Positions 42,752-51,530 of a stretch of 55,942 nucleotides of DNA are shown here, piece by piece. A model generated the notes under the pieces. It saw only the letters and a program-made list of their open reading frames with translations. It did no database searches and was not told the DNA's origin. The first letter of the stretch is position 1. Every line of letters begins with the position of its first letter. Both the position numbers and the translations under genes were made by a program. Source of the DNA: Cytobacillus praedii (lineage in GTDB: Bacteria; Bacillota; Bacilli; Bacillales; Cytobacillaceae); contig NZ_LMBX01000030.1 in assembly GCF_001439605.1 (NCBI RefSeq), positions 1 through 55,942 on the forward strand, given 5' to 3'.

Positions 42752-43456
42752 TTACCCTCTTGCTATTGTCAGCGAGGTTATTGATTGGGCGCCTGCTTCT
42801 TTAAGGACTTTCGCGGCATGTCTAAGTGTAGAACCTGTAGTATATATATCGTCAATGAGGAGGATTTTTTTATTTGGAATGTTGATCTTTGTTTGAAAAA
42901 CTTGTGAAAGGTGGATACGCTCTGAGCGGGATTTCTTTGATTGCTTTTCTGAATGGATTCTAGTGAGGAGATTGTTTGGCTGATAGCCATAGGCCAAAAT
43001 TATAGCTTCTGCTTGATTGAATCCTCTCTCATAGAGCCGTTCCTCGCTTAATGGGATCGGAACGATTGCATCGAAAGAAATCAATTGGAGCTTTTTCTTG
43101 ATTAACGGGACAAAAAGATACGAAAGCAAATAATCCCCACGGTATTTGTAGCGTGCAATCACTTCTTTGGCAAAATCGTTGTAATGGACAAGTGAATGGT
43201 TTCTCTCAAGCGTACCTACCCATTCGTGATCCTCCTCCCACCGGATGCAATCTAAGCACCGATTTGCCACTTTAAATTGCGGTTCTGTTTCCGCTAATGG
43301 ACGATCACAGCTCTTACAGGTTTCTCCTTCAATTTTTTCAAATTTCACGTAGCATTCCGTACACATGTAGTGTGATTCTTCTTTTGAAAATAACGTTGTC
43401 CAGCCCATTTGCGGCATCAATTCTGAAAAGCAAACTAGGCAATGATTAATAATCAA
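42752..43456 (-). CDS. comFC: Competence protein ComFC
   Basis: A 234-aa protein of the DNA-uptake system. It has an N-terminal zinc region (CLVCFSEL...CTECY...CKSC...CLDC) and a C-terminal phosphoribosyltransferase-like domain with KKILLIDDIYTTGSTLRHAAKVL. In competent cells ComFC acts with ComFA in handling the incoming single strand. TTG start 43454-43456, with AAAGGA nearby; it overlaps the comFA end by 11 nt. Confidence 0.93.
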   Translation of the reverse strand: MIINHCLVCFSELMPQMGWTTLFSKEESHYMCTECYVKFEKIEGETCKSCDRPLAETEPQFKVANRCLDCIRWEEDHEWVGTLERNHSLVHYNDFAKEVIARYKYRGDYLLSYLFVPLIKKKLQLISFDAIVPIPLSEERLYERGFNQAEAIILAYGYQPNNLLTRIHSEKQSKKSRSERIHLSQVFQTKINIPNKKILLIDDIYTTGSTLRHAAKVLKEAGAQSITSLTIARG

Positions 43457-44942
43457 TCAGTCCTTTCTTCCGTGCTTCCTCATTCATTTTTAAAATTTGG
43501 TTTTTCGCGCGAATCATCGCGTTTGTTTTTCCATAATGAAAGAATGTAATGTCTCCACCCGGAGCCTGCGCACTCCGTCCCACTCGGCCGGCAATTTGCA
43601 CAAGGGCACTTTCGGTGAAAATGCGATCCTCTGCGCCGAGCACAGCCACATCGATATTCGGGAATGTCACCCCTCTTTCTAAAATCGTTGTCGTGAGCAA
43701 CATGGGGATTTCTTTGTTCCGCATTGCTAATATCTTCTCCTTCCGATGGGGATCTTCCGCATGGACGGCTTCTATTTTCGGATGGAGCAATCGTATGAGC
43801 GGAAGGATTTTTTCCATTTTATCTATTTTTGGAATGAATAGGAGGCATTGCTTATTGGCGTCTAAACGTTTTTTTACCCATTGAAGGATGTTTGGAGGAA
43901 GCTTATTCTTTTTGAGTCCTTTTTCCCAGTTCCCACACCATTGAAAACGCGGGACTGGAAGAGGATGGCGATGATAGCGAGCGGGGATTGTAACAAAGTC
44001 CTTTTTTCCATGAAGGCATTCTGTTTGCCATTTTTCATTCGGAGTTGCTGTAAGGTAGATCATGGAGGATGACTGTTTTCGCGCTTGGCGGACAGCGTAT
44101 TGGAGAGATTCCTCGACAGAATATGGAAAGGCATCGACTTCATCGAGAATAACAGTATCAAAAGCCCGGTAGAATCGCAGAAGCTGGTGGGTTGTTGTAA
44201 TGGTTAAAGAGGCATTCAAATGGCGGTCTTCACTGCCGCCATAAAGTGAAGCAACCTGGATGTGGGGGAAAACGTTTTTTAGACGGGGGGTTAACTCAAG
44301 CACTACATCTGTTCTTGGTGTTGCCAGACACACTCTTTTTCCCGAGGCAAGCGCAGCATCGATGCCTTGGAAAAGCACTTCAGTTTTCCCAGCCCCACAC
44401 ACCGCCCATACGAGGAGCTCCTTGTTTTCATTAATTGCCTGAATCACTCGTTCAGAGGCCGCCTGCTGTCCGTCGGATAGGGAGCCATCCCAAGAAAGCT
44501 GTGTGCGGTTCATTTCAACTTGAGCAGCCGGTCCTGTCCAGCTGATGAGCGGGGTGCATGCGCTAATCCTTCCCATCATAATGCACTTCCGGCAGTAGAG
44601 GCACTTTTCTCCACACCTAGCACATGGAAAGTGAGCAAAAAATAGATTACTTTCATTGCCGCAACGGGTACAAATAGGTTTATTTTTTTCTACGTGAATT
44701 CCTTTCCGGTAAATGAGGTGGCCCTGTTCATAATGTTCCTGGATTTCTTCGAGGGGAAAAGTAAGATCATCTAACAACAGCTGTTTGCCTGATAGCTGTT
44801 TTTGGAGCTCTATGTTGTAGGAATAACTTGGATTCATCTGCAGAACGGGGATTTGATCAATAGATGAGATTGGGTATGTTTTTTGAGAGGAATGAAGAAG
44901 TTTATCGGGCAGGAGTTTTGAATGGACGATGGCAAATCGCAA
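43446..44942 (-). CDS. comFA: Competence DNA-uptake ATPase ComFA
   Basis: A 498-aa DEAD-box-like helicase that powers uptake of transforming DNA at the membrane. A four-cysteine-type zinc finger (Cys91, 94, 107, 110 and Cys114, 117, 120) precedes Walker A CGAGKT (182-187), LDEVD (Walker B), LTATP and the C-terminal helicase motif QIAGRVGRSA. TTG start 44940-44942 has GAGGTGATC just upstream. comFB, which lies between comFA and comFC in B. subtilis, is absent: the two genes overlap directly. Confidence 0.94.
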   Translation of the reverse strand: MRFAIVHSKLLPDKLLHSSQKTYPISSIDQIPVLQMNPSYSYNIELQKQLSGKQLLLDDLTFPLEEIQEHYEQGHLIYRKGIHVEKNKPICTRCGNESNLFFAHFPCARCGEKCLYCRKCIMMGRISACTPLISWTGPAAQVEMNRTQLSWDGSLSDGQQAASERVIQAINENKELLVWAVCGAGKTEVLFQGIDAALASGKRVCLATPRTDVVLELTPRLKNVFPHIQVASLYGGSEDRHLNASLTITTTHQLLRFYRAFDTVILDEVDAFPYSVEESLQYAVRQARKQSSSMIYLTATPNEKWQTECLHGKKDFVTIPARYHRHPLPVPRFQWCGNWEKGLKKNKLPPNILQWVKKRLDANKQCLLFIPKIDKMEKILPLIRLLHPKIEAVHAEDPHRKEKILAMRNKEIPMLLTTTILERGVTFPNIDVAVLGAEDRIFTESALVQIAGRVGRSAQAPGGDITFFHYGKTNAMIRAKNQILKMNEEARKKGLIDY

Positions 44943-45125
44943 AGGATCACCTCAGTAGTATTGGAGGCACCCGGCATACGATCCGAATACCTCTGTTATT
45001 TTTTTGCTGCATTATATAGCTATTTTGACTGCTTTTCAGAATGAAAGCTTATTCTTTTAGGTATGCGGGATATCGGTGATAGATACTTACTTTCCACTCC
45101 CGCTATGTATCTATTTAAAAAACAT

Positions 45126-45974
45126 TTAACCTTCTCTCTTTTTCACCCAACCCAGTCCCATCGATCCCTCACCAAGATGGGTACCTATAACAGGACCAAA
45201 GTAGCTGATCATAAATTCAACATTTGGGAATTGGGCCTCAAGCTCGGCTTTCCATTCGTTTGCCTCTGCTTCTCGATTTGCATGAATAATAGCTGCACGG
45301 TAAGGGGCACCGCTCTTGGCGTCCTCTTCTAGCAGTTCGACAATTCGTTTCATTGCCTTTTTACGTGTCCGAATTTTTTCAAACGGGACAATGACTTTTT
45401 CTTCAAAATGAAGAAGCGGTTTTACCTGAAGCAAGCTGCCAATGAGCGCTTGAGCACTGGAAAGCCTTCCGCCGCGCTGCAAATGGGATAAGTCATCGAC
45501 CATGAAATAAGCACGAATGGAATGCTTCATTTCTTCAAGGCGTGCCATTATTTCCTTTGGTGTATGGCCTGCAGAAGCCATTTCTGCTGCTTCTAGCACA
45601 TAAAAGCCTTGCACCATACAGCTGATTTCGGAATCAAATGGATAGACCTTAATGCCTTCCACCATGCCGCCAGCTGTGACCGCACCTTGGAATGTGCCGC
45701 TAATCCCGCTTGATAAGTGCACGGTGATGACAGCATCATATTCCTTCGATAGCTTTTCAAATAGCTCAACAAACTGTCCAACTGGAGGCTGTGACGTTGT
45801 CGGGAGCTCTTTATGCTTTACTTCCTCATAGAAGTCAGAAGCGCTTATATCGATTTCTTCCTGATAGGTTTCATGTCCAAAAATAACACTTAGTGGAATC
45901 ATATATATATTTAATTTTTCCCGTAGTTCCTTTGGGATATAGGCCGTACTATCCGTGACTACTGCCGTTTTCAT
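45126..45974 (-). CDS. degV: DegV family fatty-acid-binding protein
   Basis: A 282-aa cytosolic protein that binds one fatty acid, probably presenting it to fatty-acid kinase FakA (family knowledge). Signatures are KTAVVTDSTAYIP, TTSQPPVGQF, VHLSSGISGTFQGA and DDLSHLQRGGRLSS. ATG 45972-45974 is preferred over an upstream ATG because AAGGATGG lies about 10 nt before it and B. subtilis DegV/YviA has 281 residues. It sits between degU and comFA as in B. subtilis. Confidence 0.93.
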   Translation of the reverse strand: MKTAVVTDSTAYIPKELREKLNIYMIPLSVIFGHETYQEEIDISASDFYEEVKHKELPTTSQPPVGQFVELFEKLSKEYDAVITVHLSSGISGTFQGAVTAGGMVEGIKVYPFDSEISCMVQGFYVLEAAEMASAGHTPKEIMARLEEMKHSIRAYFMVDDLSHLQRGGRLSSAQALIGSLLQVKPLLHFEEKVIVPFEKIRTRKKAMKRIVELLEEDAKSGAPYRAAIIHANREAEANEWKAELEAQFPNVEFMISYFGPVIGTHLGEGSMGLGWVKKREG

Positions 45975-46192
45975 ATTTGGGATACCATCCTTATTCATTT
46001 TCTATTTCCCATTTTATATGAAATTGAAAGGAAATGCATTAAATTTGGGGTGGATTTAAGGATTAGGCTGAAGAGAAAAACTTTTATCATGTACAGAAAC
46101 GATCGAAAAGAAAAACGTTACAATTACTATGGGAATGGGTATAAATCAAGTAGGAAATGAAAGTGCTTTGAAGAGGAATGTTACACATACGA

Positions 46193-46345
46193 TTAATTCA
46201 ATTGTTTTTGATAATAAATTTCTAAGCCCCTTTTATTAATTTCCAATAATAGAAATTCAATAAATTTCGGTTCAACATCAATAGCAAGTGCTTTATAGTA
46301 CGTTTCGACTAATAATAAATCTGGCAGTTTCTCTATACCTGACAT
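46193..46345 (-). CDS. Sda-like sporulation checkpoint protein
   Basis: A 50-aa protein with the Sda pattern: LPDLLLVETYYKALAIDVEPKFIEFLLLEINKRGLE, two antiparallel helices. In B. subtilis Sda binds the sporulation kinase KinA and blocks its autophosphorylation when DNA replication is disturbed. Key family positions (LLL-E-Y-KA, FI-L---EI-RR-L) are mostly present. ATG 46343-46345 has AAGGAG 9 nt upstream. It is possibly a second copy, since the canonical sda gene lies elsewhere in B. subtilis. Confidence 0.75.
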   Translation of the reverse strand: MSGIEKLPDLLLVETYYKALAIDVEPKFIEFLLLEINKRGLEIYYQKQLN

Positions 46346-46423
46346 ATTCACACACTCCTTCATGCATATACCCCTATTTTGGTTAAAAATACCTATTTTG
46401 TAAACAGGCATAAAGGAAGTGTC

Positions 46424-46789
46424 ATGAATTATACATTTTCTCGTAAGTCTTGGTATGTCCCCACTCTATTGAAGGAAAGAATAGTTAGAGATTATAAAAT
46501 TAAGGTGGCGTTCACTATGCAGAAGAAGGCCCATTCTAATTCGCATTACCTTGGCAAAGAACACAGGAGTAATGTTCATGCATTCAAAAATATCGTAAAA
46601 CCTTATAAAACAATTCGAATTTCTCCACTTAAATATTCTATTACTGGAGAGGATTTAGCCGAGTGGCTCGCTGAAGTTTCTACTCCACAGGAAATAGAAG
46701 AAGTATTATTTATGATTCGCTGTGCACAAAAAAGAGGCTCCGAAATAAAAAGTATTTTACAAACTCTCGCAGCTGCAGTGTTAAAATGA
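46424..46789 (+). CDS. Orphan small protein, paralogue of the 13.6-kb gene
   Basis: A 121-aa basic protein. The last 55 residues (YSITGEDLAEWLAEVSTPQEIEEVLFMIRCAQKRGSEIKSILQTLAAAVLK) share the domain of the protein at 13579-13869, gap-free. The N-terminal half is different and rich in His/Lys/Arg. It is divergently arranged with the Sda-like gene, 78 bp apart. ATG 46424 follows AAAGGAAG at 5 nt; an upstream TTG is less likely. Function unknown. Confidence 0.72.
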   Translation: MNYTFSRKSWYVPTLLKERIVRDYKIKVAFTMQKKAHSNSHYLGKEHRSNVHAFKNIVKPYKTIRISPLKYSITGEDLAEWLAEVSTPQEIEEVLFMIRCAQKRGSEIKSILQTLAAAVLK

Positions 46790-46847
46790 TTCCTATCTCA
46801 GGTCCAGATACGAGCTCGCTTTTTTCACCAAACCGATCCGAAATTAA

Positions 46848-46882
46848 AAAAGAGCCATTGCCCTTTATGCAACAGCTCTTTT
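46848..46882. terminator. Convergent terminator between the orphan gene and degU
   Basis: A stem of AAAAGAGC (46848-46855) with GCTCTTTT (46875-46882) and an inner TTGC/GCAA pairing. T-rich tails exist both ways, so it serves degU on the minus strand and the 121-aa gene on the plus strand. Confidence 0.82.
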
Positions 46883-46892
46883 CTCAATAATA

Positions 46893-47579
46893 CTACCGAA
46901 CCTCTACCCAGCCATTTTTAATTGCGACAACTACGGCTTGTGTGCGGTCGTTAACGTTCATTTTTTGTAAAATATTGCTGACATGGTTTTTAACTGTTTT
47001 TTCACTAATGAAGATGGCTTCCCCAATTCCGCGGTTGCTTTTTCCGTCTGCAAGAAGCTGAAGTACTTCGCATTCACGGCGAGTAAGCAGATGAAGCGGA
47101 CGGCGTATTTCTACGCGAGGCATATAGGATTGACCTTGTCCTGATTCCTCTAATGCCAGTCTGCGGTATTCATTTACTAGATTATGGGTTACCTTTGGAT
47201 GTAAGTATGAACCGCCATCGGCTACTACTTTAACAGCTTCAATTAATGCGTCTGCATCCATTTCCTTCAGCAGATATCCGCTTGCACCAGTTTTTAACGC
47301 ATGCGAAACATAGTTTTCATCATCATGAATAGAAAGGATAATAACCTTTGATTCTGGAAATTTTTCAATCAGCTGACGAGTTGCCTCTACGCCATTTGTA
47401 CTTGGCATATTAATATCCATAATAATAACATCTGGATGGTGCTGTTCTACGATGGAAACAGCTTCACCTCCATCATCCCCTTCAGCTACTACCTCAAACG
47501 TTTTTTCAAAATCTAAGATGCGTTTTACGCCTTCTCTAAATAATTGGTGGTCATCAATTATGACAATCTTCGTAGTCAT
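46893..47579 (-). CDS. degU: Two-component response regulator DegU
   Basis: The 228-aa product controls exoenzymes, competence, biofilm and motility genes. The receiver domain has the acidic pocket IVIIDDHQ and the phosphoryl-accepting Asp55 in [10 protein letters not shown]; the C-terminal LuxR-type HTH has [46 protein letters not shown] 47577-47579 has GGAGGGG 5 nt upstream. It follows degS by about 105 bp. Confidence 0.97.
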   Translation of the reverse strand: MTTKIVIIDDHQLFREGVKRILDFEKTFEVVAEGDDGGEAVSIVEQHHPDVIIMDINMPSTNGVEATRQLIEKFPESKVIILSIHDDENYVSHALKTGASGYLLKEMDADALIEAVKVVADGGSYLHPKVTHNLVNEYRRLALEESGQGQSYMPRVEIRRPLHLLTRRECEVLQLLADGKSNRGIGEAIFISEKTVKNHVSNILQKMNVNDRTQAVVVAIKNGWVEVR

Positions 47580-47685
47580 CTTTACCCCTCCTGCATTCTT
47601 CACATAGATTTTATCTAAGTAATTGCTAGTTTCTATTTGCTAGTATATTTGTGAAATAATTATTCAAATTCCCTATTGCCAATCC

Positions 47686-48843
47686 TCAATTTTTCGAGTC
47701 GCAAATAATAGGAACCTGTATAAGGACAACCGTCCCTTTTCCTATTCTTGAATCAATGGAAAGCTCGCCTTCTAATAACTCGACCCTTTCTCTCATGCCG
47801 ATTAAGCCAAATGAATTCGTCTTTTTCAGAGAGGTATCAAAGCCGATCCCATCATCTTTAATGACAGCAGAAACCTTAGACTTATCGATTTCAAGCTTTA
47901 CTTGTATTTCAGATGGCTGGGCGTGCTTAATCGCATTTTGTACAGATTCTTGGATGAGTCGAAAAAGGGCTACTTCATAATTTGCTGGGAGTCTTTTTTC
48001 TTCTTTTAAATTTGCAAAAACTATTTTTGTTTTCTTATGATATTCTTCGGTTGTCTGCAAGTATTTTTTGAGGGTCGGAACTAAGCCTAAATCGTCAAGA
48101 GCCATCGGACGCAGGTCATAAATAATTCTCCGGACCTCATATAGTGCATTTCGCACCATTTTTTTCAGGTCGCGAATTTCTTTGAACGCTTCATTACTGC
48201 CTCTTTCCCGATACACCCTTTCAATTAAATCCGAACGCATCATAACGTTTGCCATCATTTGCGCAGGACCATCATGAATTTCCCTTGATACACGTTTCCG
48301 CTCTTCCTCTTGGGCTGCGATGATTTTCAAACCAAAGTCTTGTTTCATCTTAGCATCCTCAAGCATTTCACCTACTTGCTGAAGATCGCTTGTTAAATAA
48401 TTCATTACAACCGTAATTTGAGAAATGAGATGCTCTGCGCGCTCAATCGTTTCCTGAAGTCCAACAAGCCTTCTCTCAATATCATCGCGACGATCCCGAA
48501 GCTGCTTCTCCAATTGCTGGTTCATCGAATAATTCATTTGCAGCTGATGCGCTTTTTCATACGCATCACGAACTTCCGCTTCTGTATAATCCTTAAAGTG
48601 CATGCTGACTTCAGAAAGGCGTTTTCTTGCAAAGCGAGTTTGGCCATCCAGCCTGTCCCCTTCGCTAATGGTTTTCGCAACTTGTTCCTTCATTTCTTTA
48701 AGCTCATCACTTAAAGTCATATGATCCTTGCGGCATTGCTCCCCAATGCGAAATATTTCATTCTTGCTGATGTCAACCGTATCAATCATTTTTTCTAATA
48801 TTAAATCAAGCGTCTTTGTATCAAGTTTCTTTTTTTTACTCAT
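47686..48843 (-). CDS. degS: Cytoplasmic sensor kinase DegS
   Basis: The 385-aa product, the same length as B. subtilis DegS, phosphorylates DegU. It has an N-terminal coiled-coil sensor region without membrane segments, the phosphorylated His190 in RKRVSREIHDGPAQ, and the HATPase motifs VQNAIKHAQPSEI and DDGIGFD with SFGLIGMRERVELL. Shine-Dalgarno GGAGGATA precedes ATG. Confidence 0.97.
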   Translation of the reverse strand: MSKKKKLDTKTLDLILEKMIDTVDISKNEIFRIGEQCRKDHMTLSDELKEMKEQVAKTISEGDRLDGQTRFARKRLSEVSMHFKDYTEAEVRDAYEKAHQLQMNYSMNQQLEKQLRDRRDDIERRLVGLQETIERAEHLISQITVVMNYLTSDLQQVGEMLEDAKMKQDFGLKIIAAQEEERKRVSREIHDGPAQMMANVMMRSDLIERVYRERGSNEAFKEIRDLKKMVRNALYEVRRIIYDLRPMALDDLGLVPTLKKYLQTTEEYHKKTKIVFANLKEEKRLPANYEVALFRLIQESVQNAIKHAQPSEIQVKLEIDKSKVSAVIKDDGIGFDTSLKKTNSFGLIGMRERVELLEGELSIDSRIGKGTVVLIQVPIICDSKN

Positions 48844-49235
48844 TAAATATCCTCCAATCGAAAAGCGTACCGCTTAGCGACCTATGGACTGTATAGCTTA
48901 TGAAAAAAGCTTATGTACTGTAAATGCTTCTCTTCTACCCAGCATAGACCTACTTTTAAACAAATTTCTTCCACTAATCCCTTTTATTCTAGCTTGAAAT
49001 CGCTTCTTATACTATCTCTGAACACCTAAAAACAGGCGAAAAAGAACAAAATTCCGTAAAAAGACTCAGTATTATGTTTCATGCATATGACTTATATCCT
49101 ATAATATGACCATGAATTATCTTTATTAACCAACAAACTATATATACATATAGAAGGTTTCTACCATTCGAATATTGTTATTATATCACGGAGACTTTTT
49201 TACAATATTAAAGTTTCATTACATTCAGCTTATAA

Positions 49236-49265
49236 TTGAAGTTTGGCAACTTGTCGAATTATAAT
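49236..49265 (+). promoter_or_regulatory. Candidate sigma-A promoter of yvyE
   Basis: TTGAAG (49236-49241), an 18-bp spacer and TATAAT (49260-49265), giving a leader of about 210 nt. The rest of the 640-bp divergent gap between degS and yvyE (48844-49482) is AT-rich. It presumably also holds the degS promoter, but I cannot place that one. A 65-codon frame here (from 49243) has no ribosome site and overlaps the -10, so it is left out. Confidence 0.5.
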
Positions 49266-49482
49266 GAAGAAAGGCGAAAAAGCCTTGTTCCTCGTCATAC
49301 TAATTGGAGAGCACATTCTTTCGATAAAAGAACACGTGAGCATTAGTGAATCGATGTTGATTTATCGGAAGGTGGAGTCCTCAACTTTAATAGGTAATTA
49401 TGACAGACATTTCTCCGATTCAATATTTATATTGACTTAGCATATGTAAAAAAGGCGAATTAGATTGGAAAGGAGCGGTTAT

Positions 49483-50121
49483 ATGCTGCCCCGTTACTAT
49501 ACTGTAAAAGGTTACGGAGAACACGAAATCATCATCCAAAAATCACGATTTATCGCTTATGTCGAAAGAGCGGAATCGGAAGAAGAAGCACAAGCATTTA
49601 TCCAGAAAATAAAAAAGCAAAATTGGGATGCCACACATAATTGCTCTGCCTATATGATCGGAGAAAATGATCAGATCCAGAAAGCAAACGATGACGGGGA
49701 ACCAAGCGGGACGGCAGGCGTACCCATCCTGGAAGTACTCAAGAAAAAGCAGCTGAAAGATACAGTGGTTGTTATCACTCGATACTTTGGCGGAATCAAG
49801 CTTGGAGCCGGCGGACTTATTCGCGCTTACGGAAAATCCACCTCAGAAGGAATCGACGCCACCGGGGTTGTTGAAAGAAAGCTGATGCGGGTCATGCATA
49901 CGAAGGTTGACTATACGTGGCTTGGAAAGCTCGAAAACGAACTGCGCTCCTCAATCTATGCACTTAAGGAAATCCATTATCTTGATACAGTGGAGATTGA
50001 AACATATGTGGAGGAAGAACAAACTTCTGCCTTTACCGAGTGGATGATTGAGCTAACGAATGGACAGGGAGAAATTGCAGAAGGTGCAGTTGTTTATTTA
50101 GAGGAAGACGTGGAAAAATAA
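49483..50121 (+). CDS. yvyE: YvyE, YigZ/IMPACT family protein
   Basis: A 212-aa cytosolic protein. The N-terminal UPF0029/IMPACT domain has ATHNCSAYMIG, DDGEPSGTAGVPILEVL and the hallmark TRYFGGIKLGAGGLIRAYG; the C-terminal domain (DUF1949) is EF-G-fold-like. Family members may act on translation or RNA but no reaction is established. ATG 49483 has AAAGGAG 9 nt upstream. It is next to degS as in B. subtilis. Confidence 0.93.
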   Translation: MLPRYYTVKGYGEHEIIIQKSRFIAYVERAESEEEAQAFIQKIKKQNWDATHNCSAYMIGENDQIQKANDDGEPSGTAGVPILEVLKKKQLKDTVVVITRYFGGIKLGAGGLIRAYGKSTSEGIDATGVVERKLMRVMHTKVDYTWLGKLENELRSSIYALKEIHYLDTVEIETYVEEEQTSAFTEWMIELTNGQGEIAEGAVVYLEEDVEK

Positions 50122-50283
50122 TTATATTTACGATTACTGATAATTTCGGTAAAATTAACTATTGATTTACTAGTGTTTTACAAACCCAGCCTGCAATATG
50201 TGTCTTTTTTAATGAAACAAATAGAACATACAAAGAATAAAGTCACTAAGTTTTTTACTAATAAAACAAAAAGTGGGGATAAA

Positions 50284-51321
50284 ATGTCTAATCTTAGGTC
50301 AAATAGGAGAAAAAGCAAAAAGAAGCGTTTTTGGCGCACTTTTGTCCTTTTACTCCTGCTCCTTTTAGTTGGTGGCGGATCGTATTTTGCATTTGATATT
50401 GCTTACCACGCAAAAAAGGCTACTGATAATATTTACCAAGAAATTGATCGCGAAAAAGTCGAAAATCATCGCACAGAAGAAGTTAAAATCACGAAGGATC
50501 CTTTTAACATCCTATTATTAGGAATTGAAGAACAAGGTGGCGGACAGCGTTCTGATGTCCTTCTGCTTGTAACTGTTAATCCAATTACTGAAGAAGTTTC
50601 CATGTTAAGTATTCCTCGTGATACACGAATTATGGTTCCGGCTGCTGGAAAGAAAACAAAGATTACAGAGTCCTTTAGCTACGGCGGTGTTGAATCGACT
50701 ATAGAAACAGTTGATGAATTGCTGGATGTGCCAATCGATTATTATGTTACGACTAACTTTGAGGGTTTTGAAGATATCGTTGACACTCTTGGCGGAGTAG
50801 AAGTTAATGTACCGTTTACTTTTAAATCACAGCTTACAGGCAGTTTAAAGTGGAAAACCTTTCATGAAGGACCAATGGACCTGAACGGAAATGAAGCACT
50901 TGCCTATGTAAGAATGAGAAAAAAGGATCCTCAAGGGGATAAAGGACGAAACGAAAGACAGAAGGAAGTTATTAAGGCAATTATTGATAAAGGAACATCC
51001 TTCGGTACGATTACGAAAATTAATGATATATTAGGTGACTTAGGAGAGAATGTAAAAACAAACATTCCCCCGTCTAAATTTGCAAATTTCATAAAACTTT
51101 ACAGCAAAATTAAGAATACAGAAATTCAGAACCTGACACTAGAAGGTGAAGACGAATATATTAATGGTGTTTATTATTATATTCCAGACGATGAATCTCT
51201 TGAAGAATTAAGCACGACTTTAAACGATAGCTTAACAAAGACAAAGAAAACAGTAGGAACGGATTACCAGTCTACACAAGATTCGCAAAGTGAACAGAAT
51301 GCGGATAACGAAGAATACTAA
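50284..51321 (+). CDS. tagV: LytR-CpsA-Psr family wall-polymer ligase
   Basis: A 345-aa membrane protein that transfers lipid-linked anionic polymers such as teichoic acid to peptidoglycan. It has a basic cytoplasmic start, one membrane helix (about residues 16-36), then the LCP domain with FNILLLGIE, RSDVLLLVTVNP, LSIPRDTRI and ALAYVRMRK with DPQGDKGRNERQ, whose Arg and Asp residues bind the polyprenyl pyrophosphate. The tail is acidic and disordered. ATG 50284 follows GTGGGGAT. The symbol rests on synteny: yvhJ (tagV) follows yvyE in B. subtilis. Confidence 0.85.
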   Translation: MSNLRSNRRKSKKKRFWRTFVLLLLLLLVGGGSYFAFDIAYHAKKATDNIYQEIDREKVENHRTEEVKITKDPFNILLLGIEEQGGGQRSDVLLLVTVNPITEEVSMLSIPRDTRIMVPAAGKKTKITESFSYGGVESTIETVDELLDVPIDYYVTTNFEGFEDIVDTLGGVEVNVPFTFKSQLTGSLKWKTFHEGPMDLNGNEALAYVRMRKKDPQGDKGRNERQKEVIKAIIDKGTSFGTITKINDILGDLGENVKTNIPPSKFANFIKLYSKIKNTEIQNLTLEGEDEYINGVYYYIPDDESLEELSTTLNDSLTKTKKTVGTDYQSTQDSQSEQNADNEEY

Positions 51322-51333
51322 ATTAATATATTT

Positions 51334-51377
51334 AAAGCCTGGTGTGAGCGTAAATGCGCAGCAACAGGCTTTTTTTT
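51334..51377 (+). terminator. Terminator after the LCP gene
   Basis: A stem of AAAGCCTG (51334-51341) with CAGGCTTT (51365-51372), an inner GCG/CGC pairing, and a T-run of eight. It lies 12 bp past the stop codon. Confidence 0.88.
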
Positions 51378-51530
51378 GAATAATATTCCAAGAATATCCC
51401 TTTGCACCCACTCTCATTTATATTTTTCTAATAATAAATGACTATATTTAGTATTTATGGTTGGAACATTTGACAAAGTTCGCTAGAATAAGATACGGAA
51501 ATAAAATTTTGTCGACGGAGGGAAAAAACT

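Noticed and set aside
44990..45060. ComK box upstream of comFA
   Set aside because: A/T runs are present but not in the AAAA-N5-TTTT pairs at the right spacing.
49243..49440. 65-codon plus-strand reading frame as a gene
   Set aside because: It begins inside a promoter-like sequence, has no Shine-Dalgarno and shows no protein-like features.
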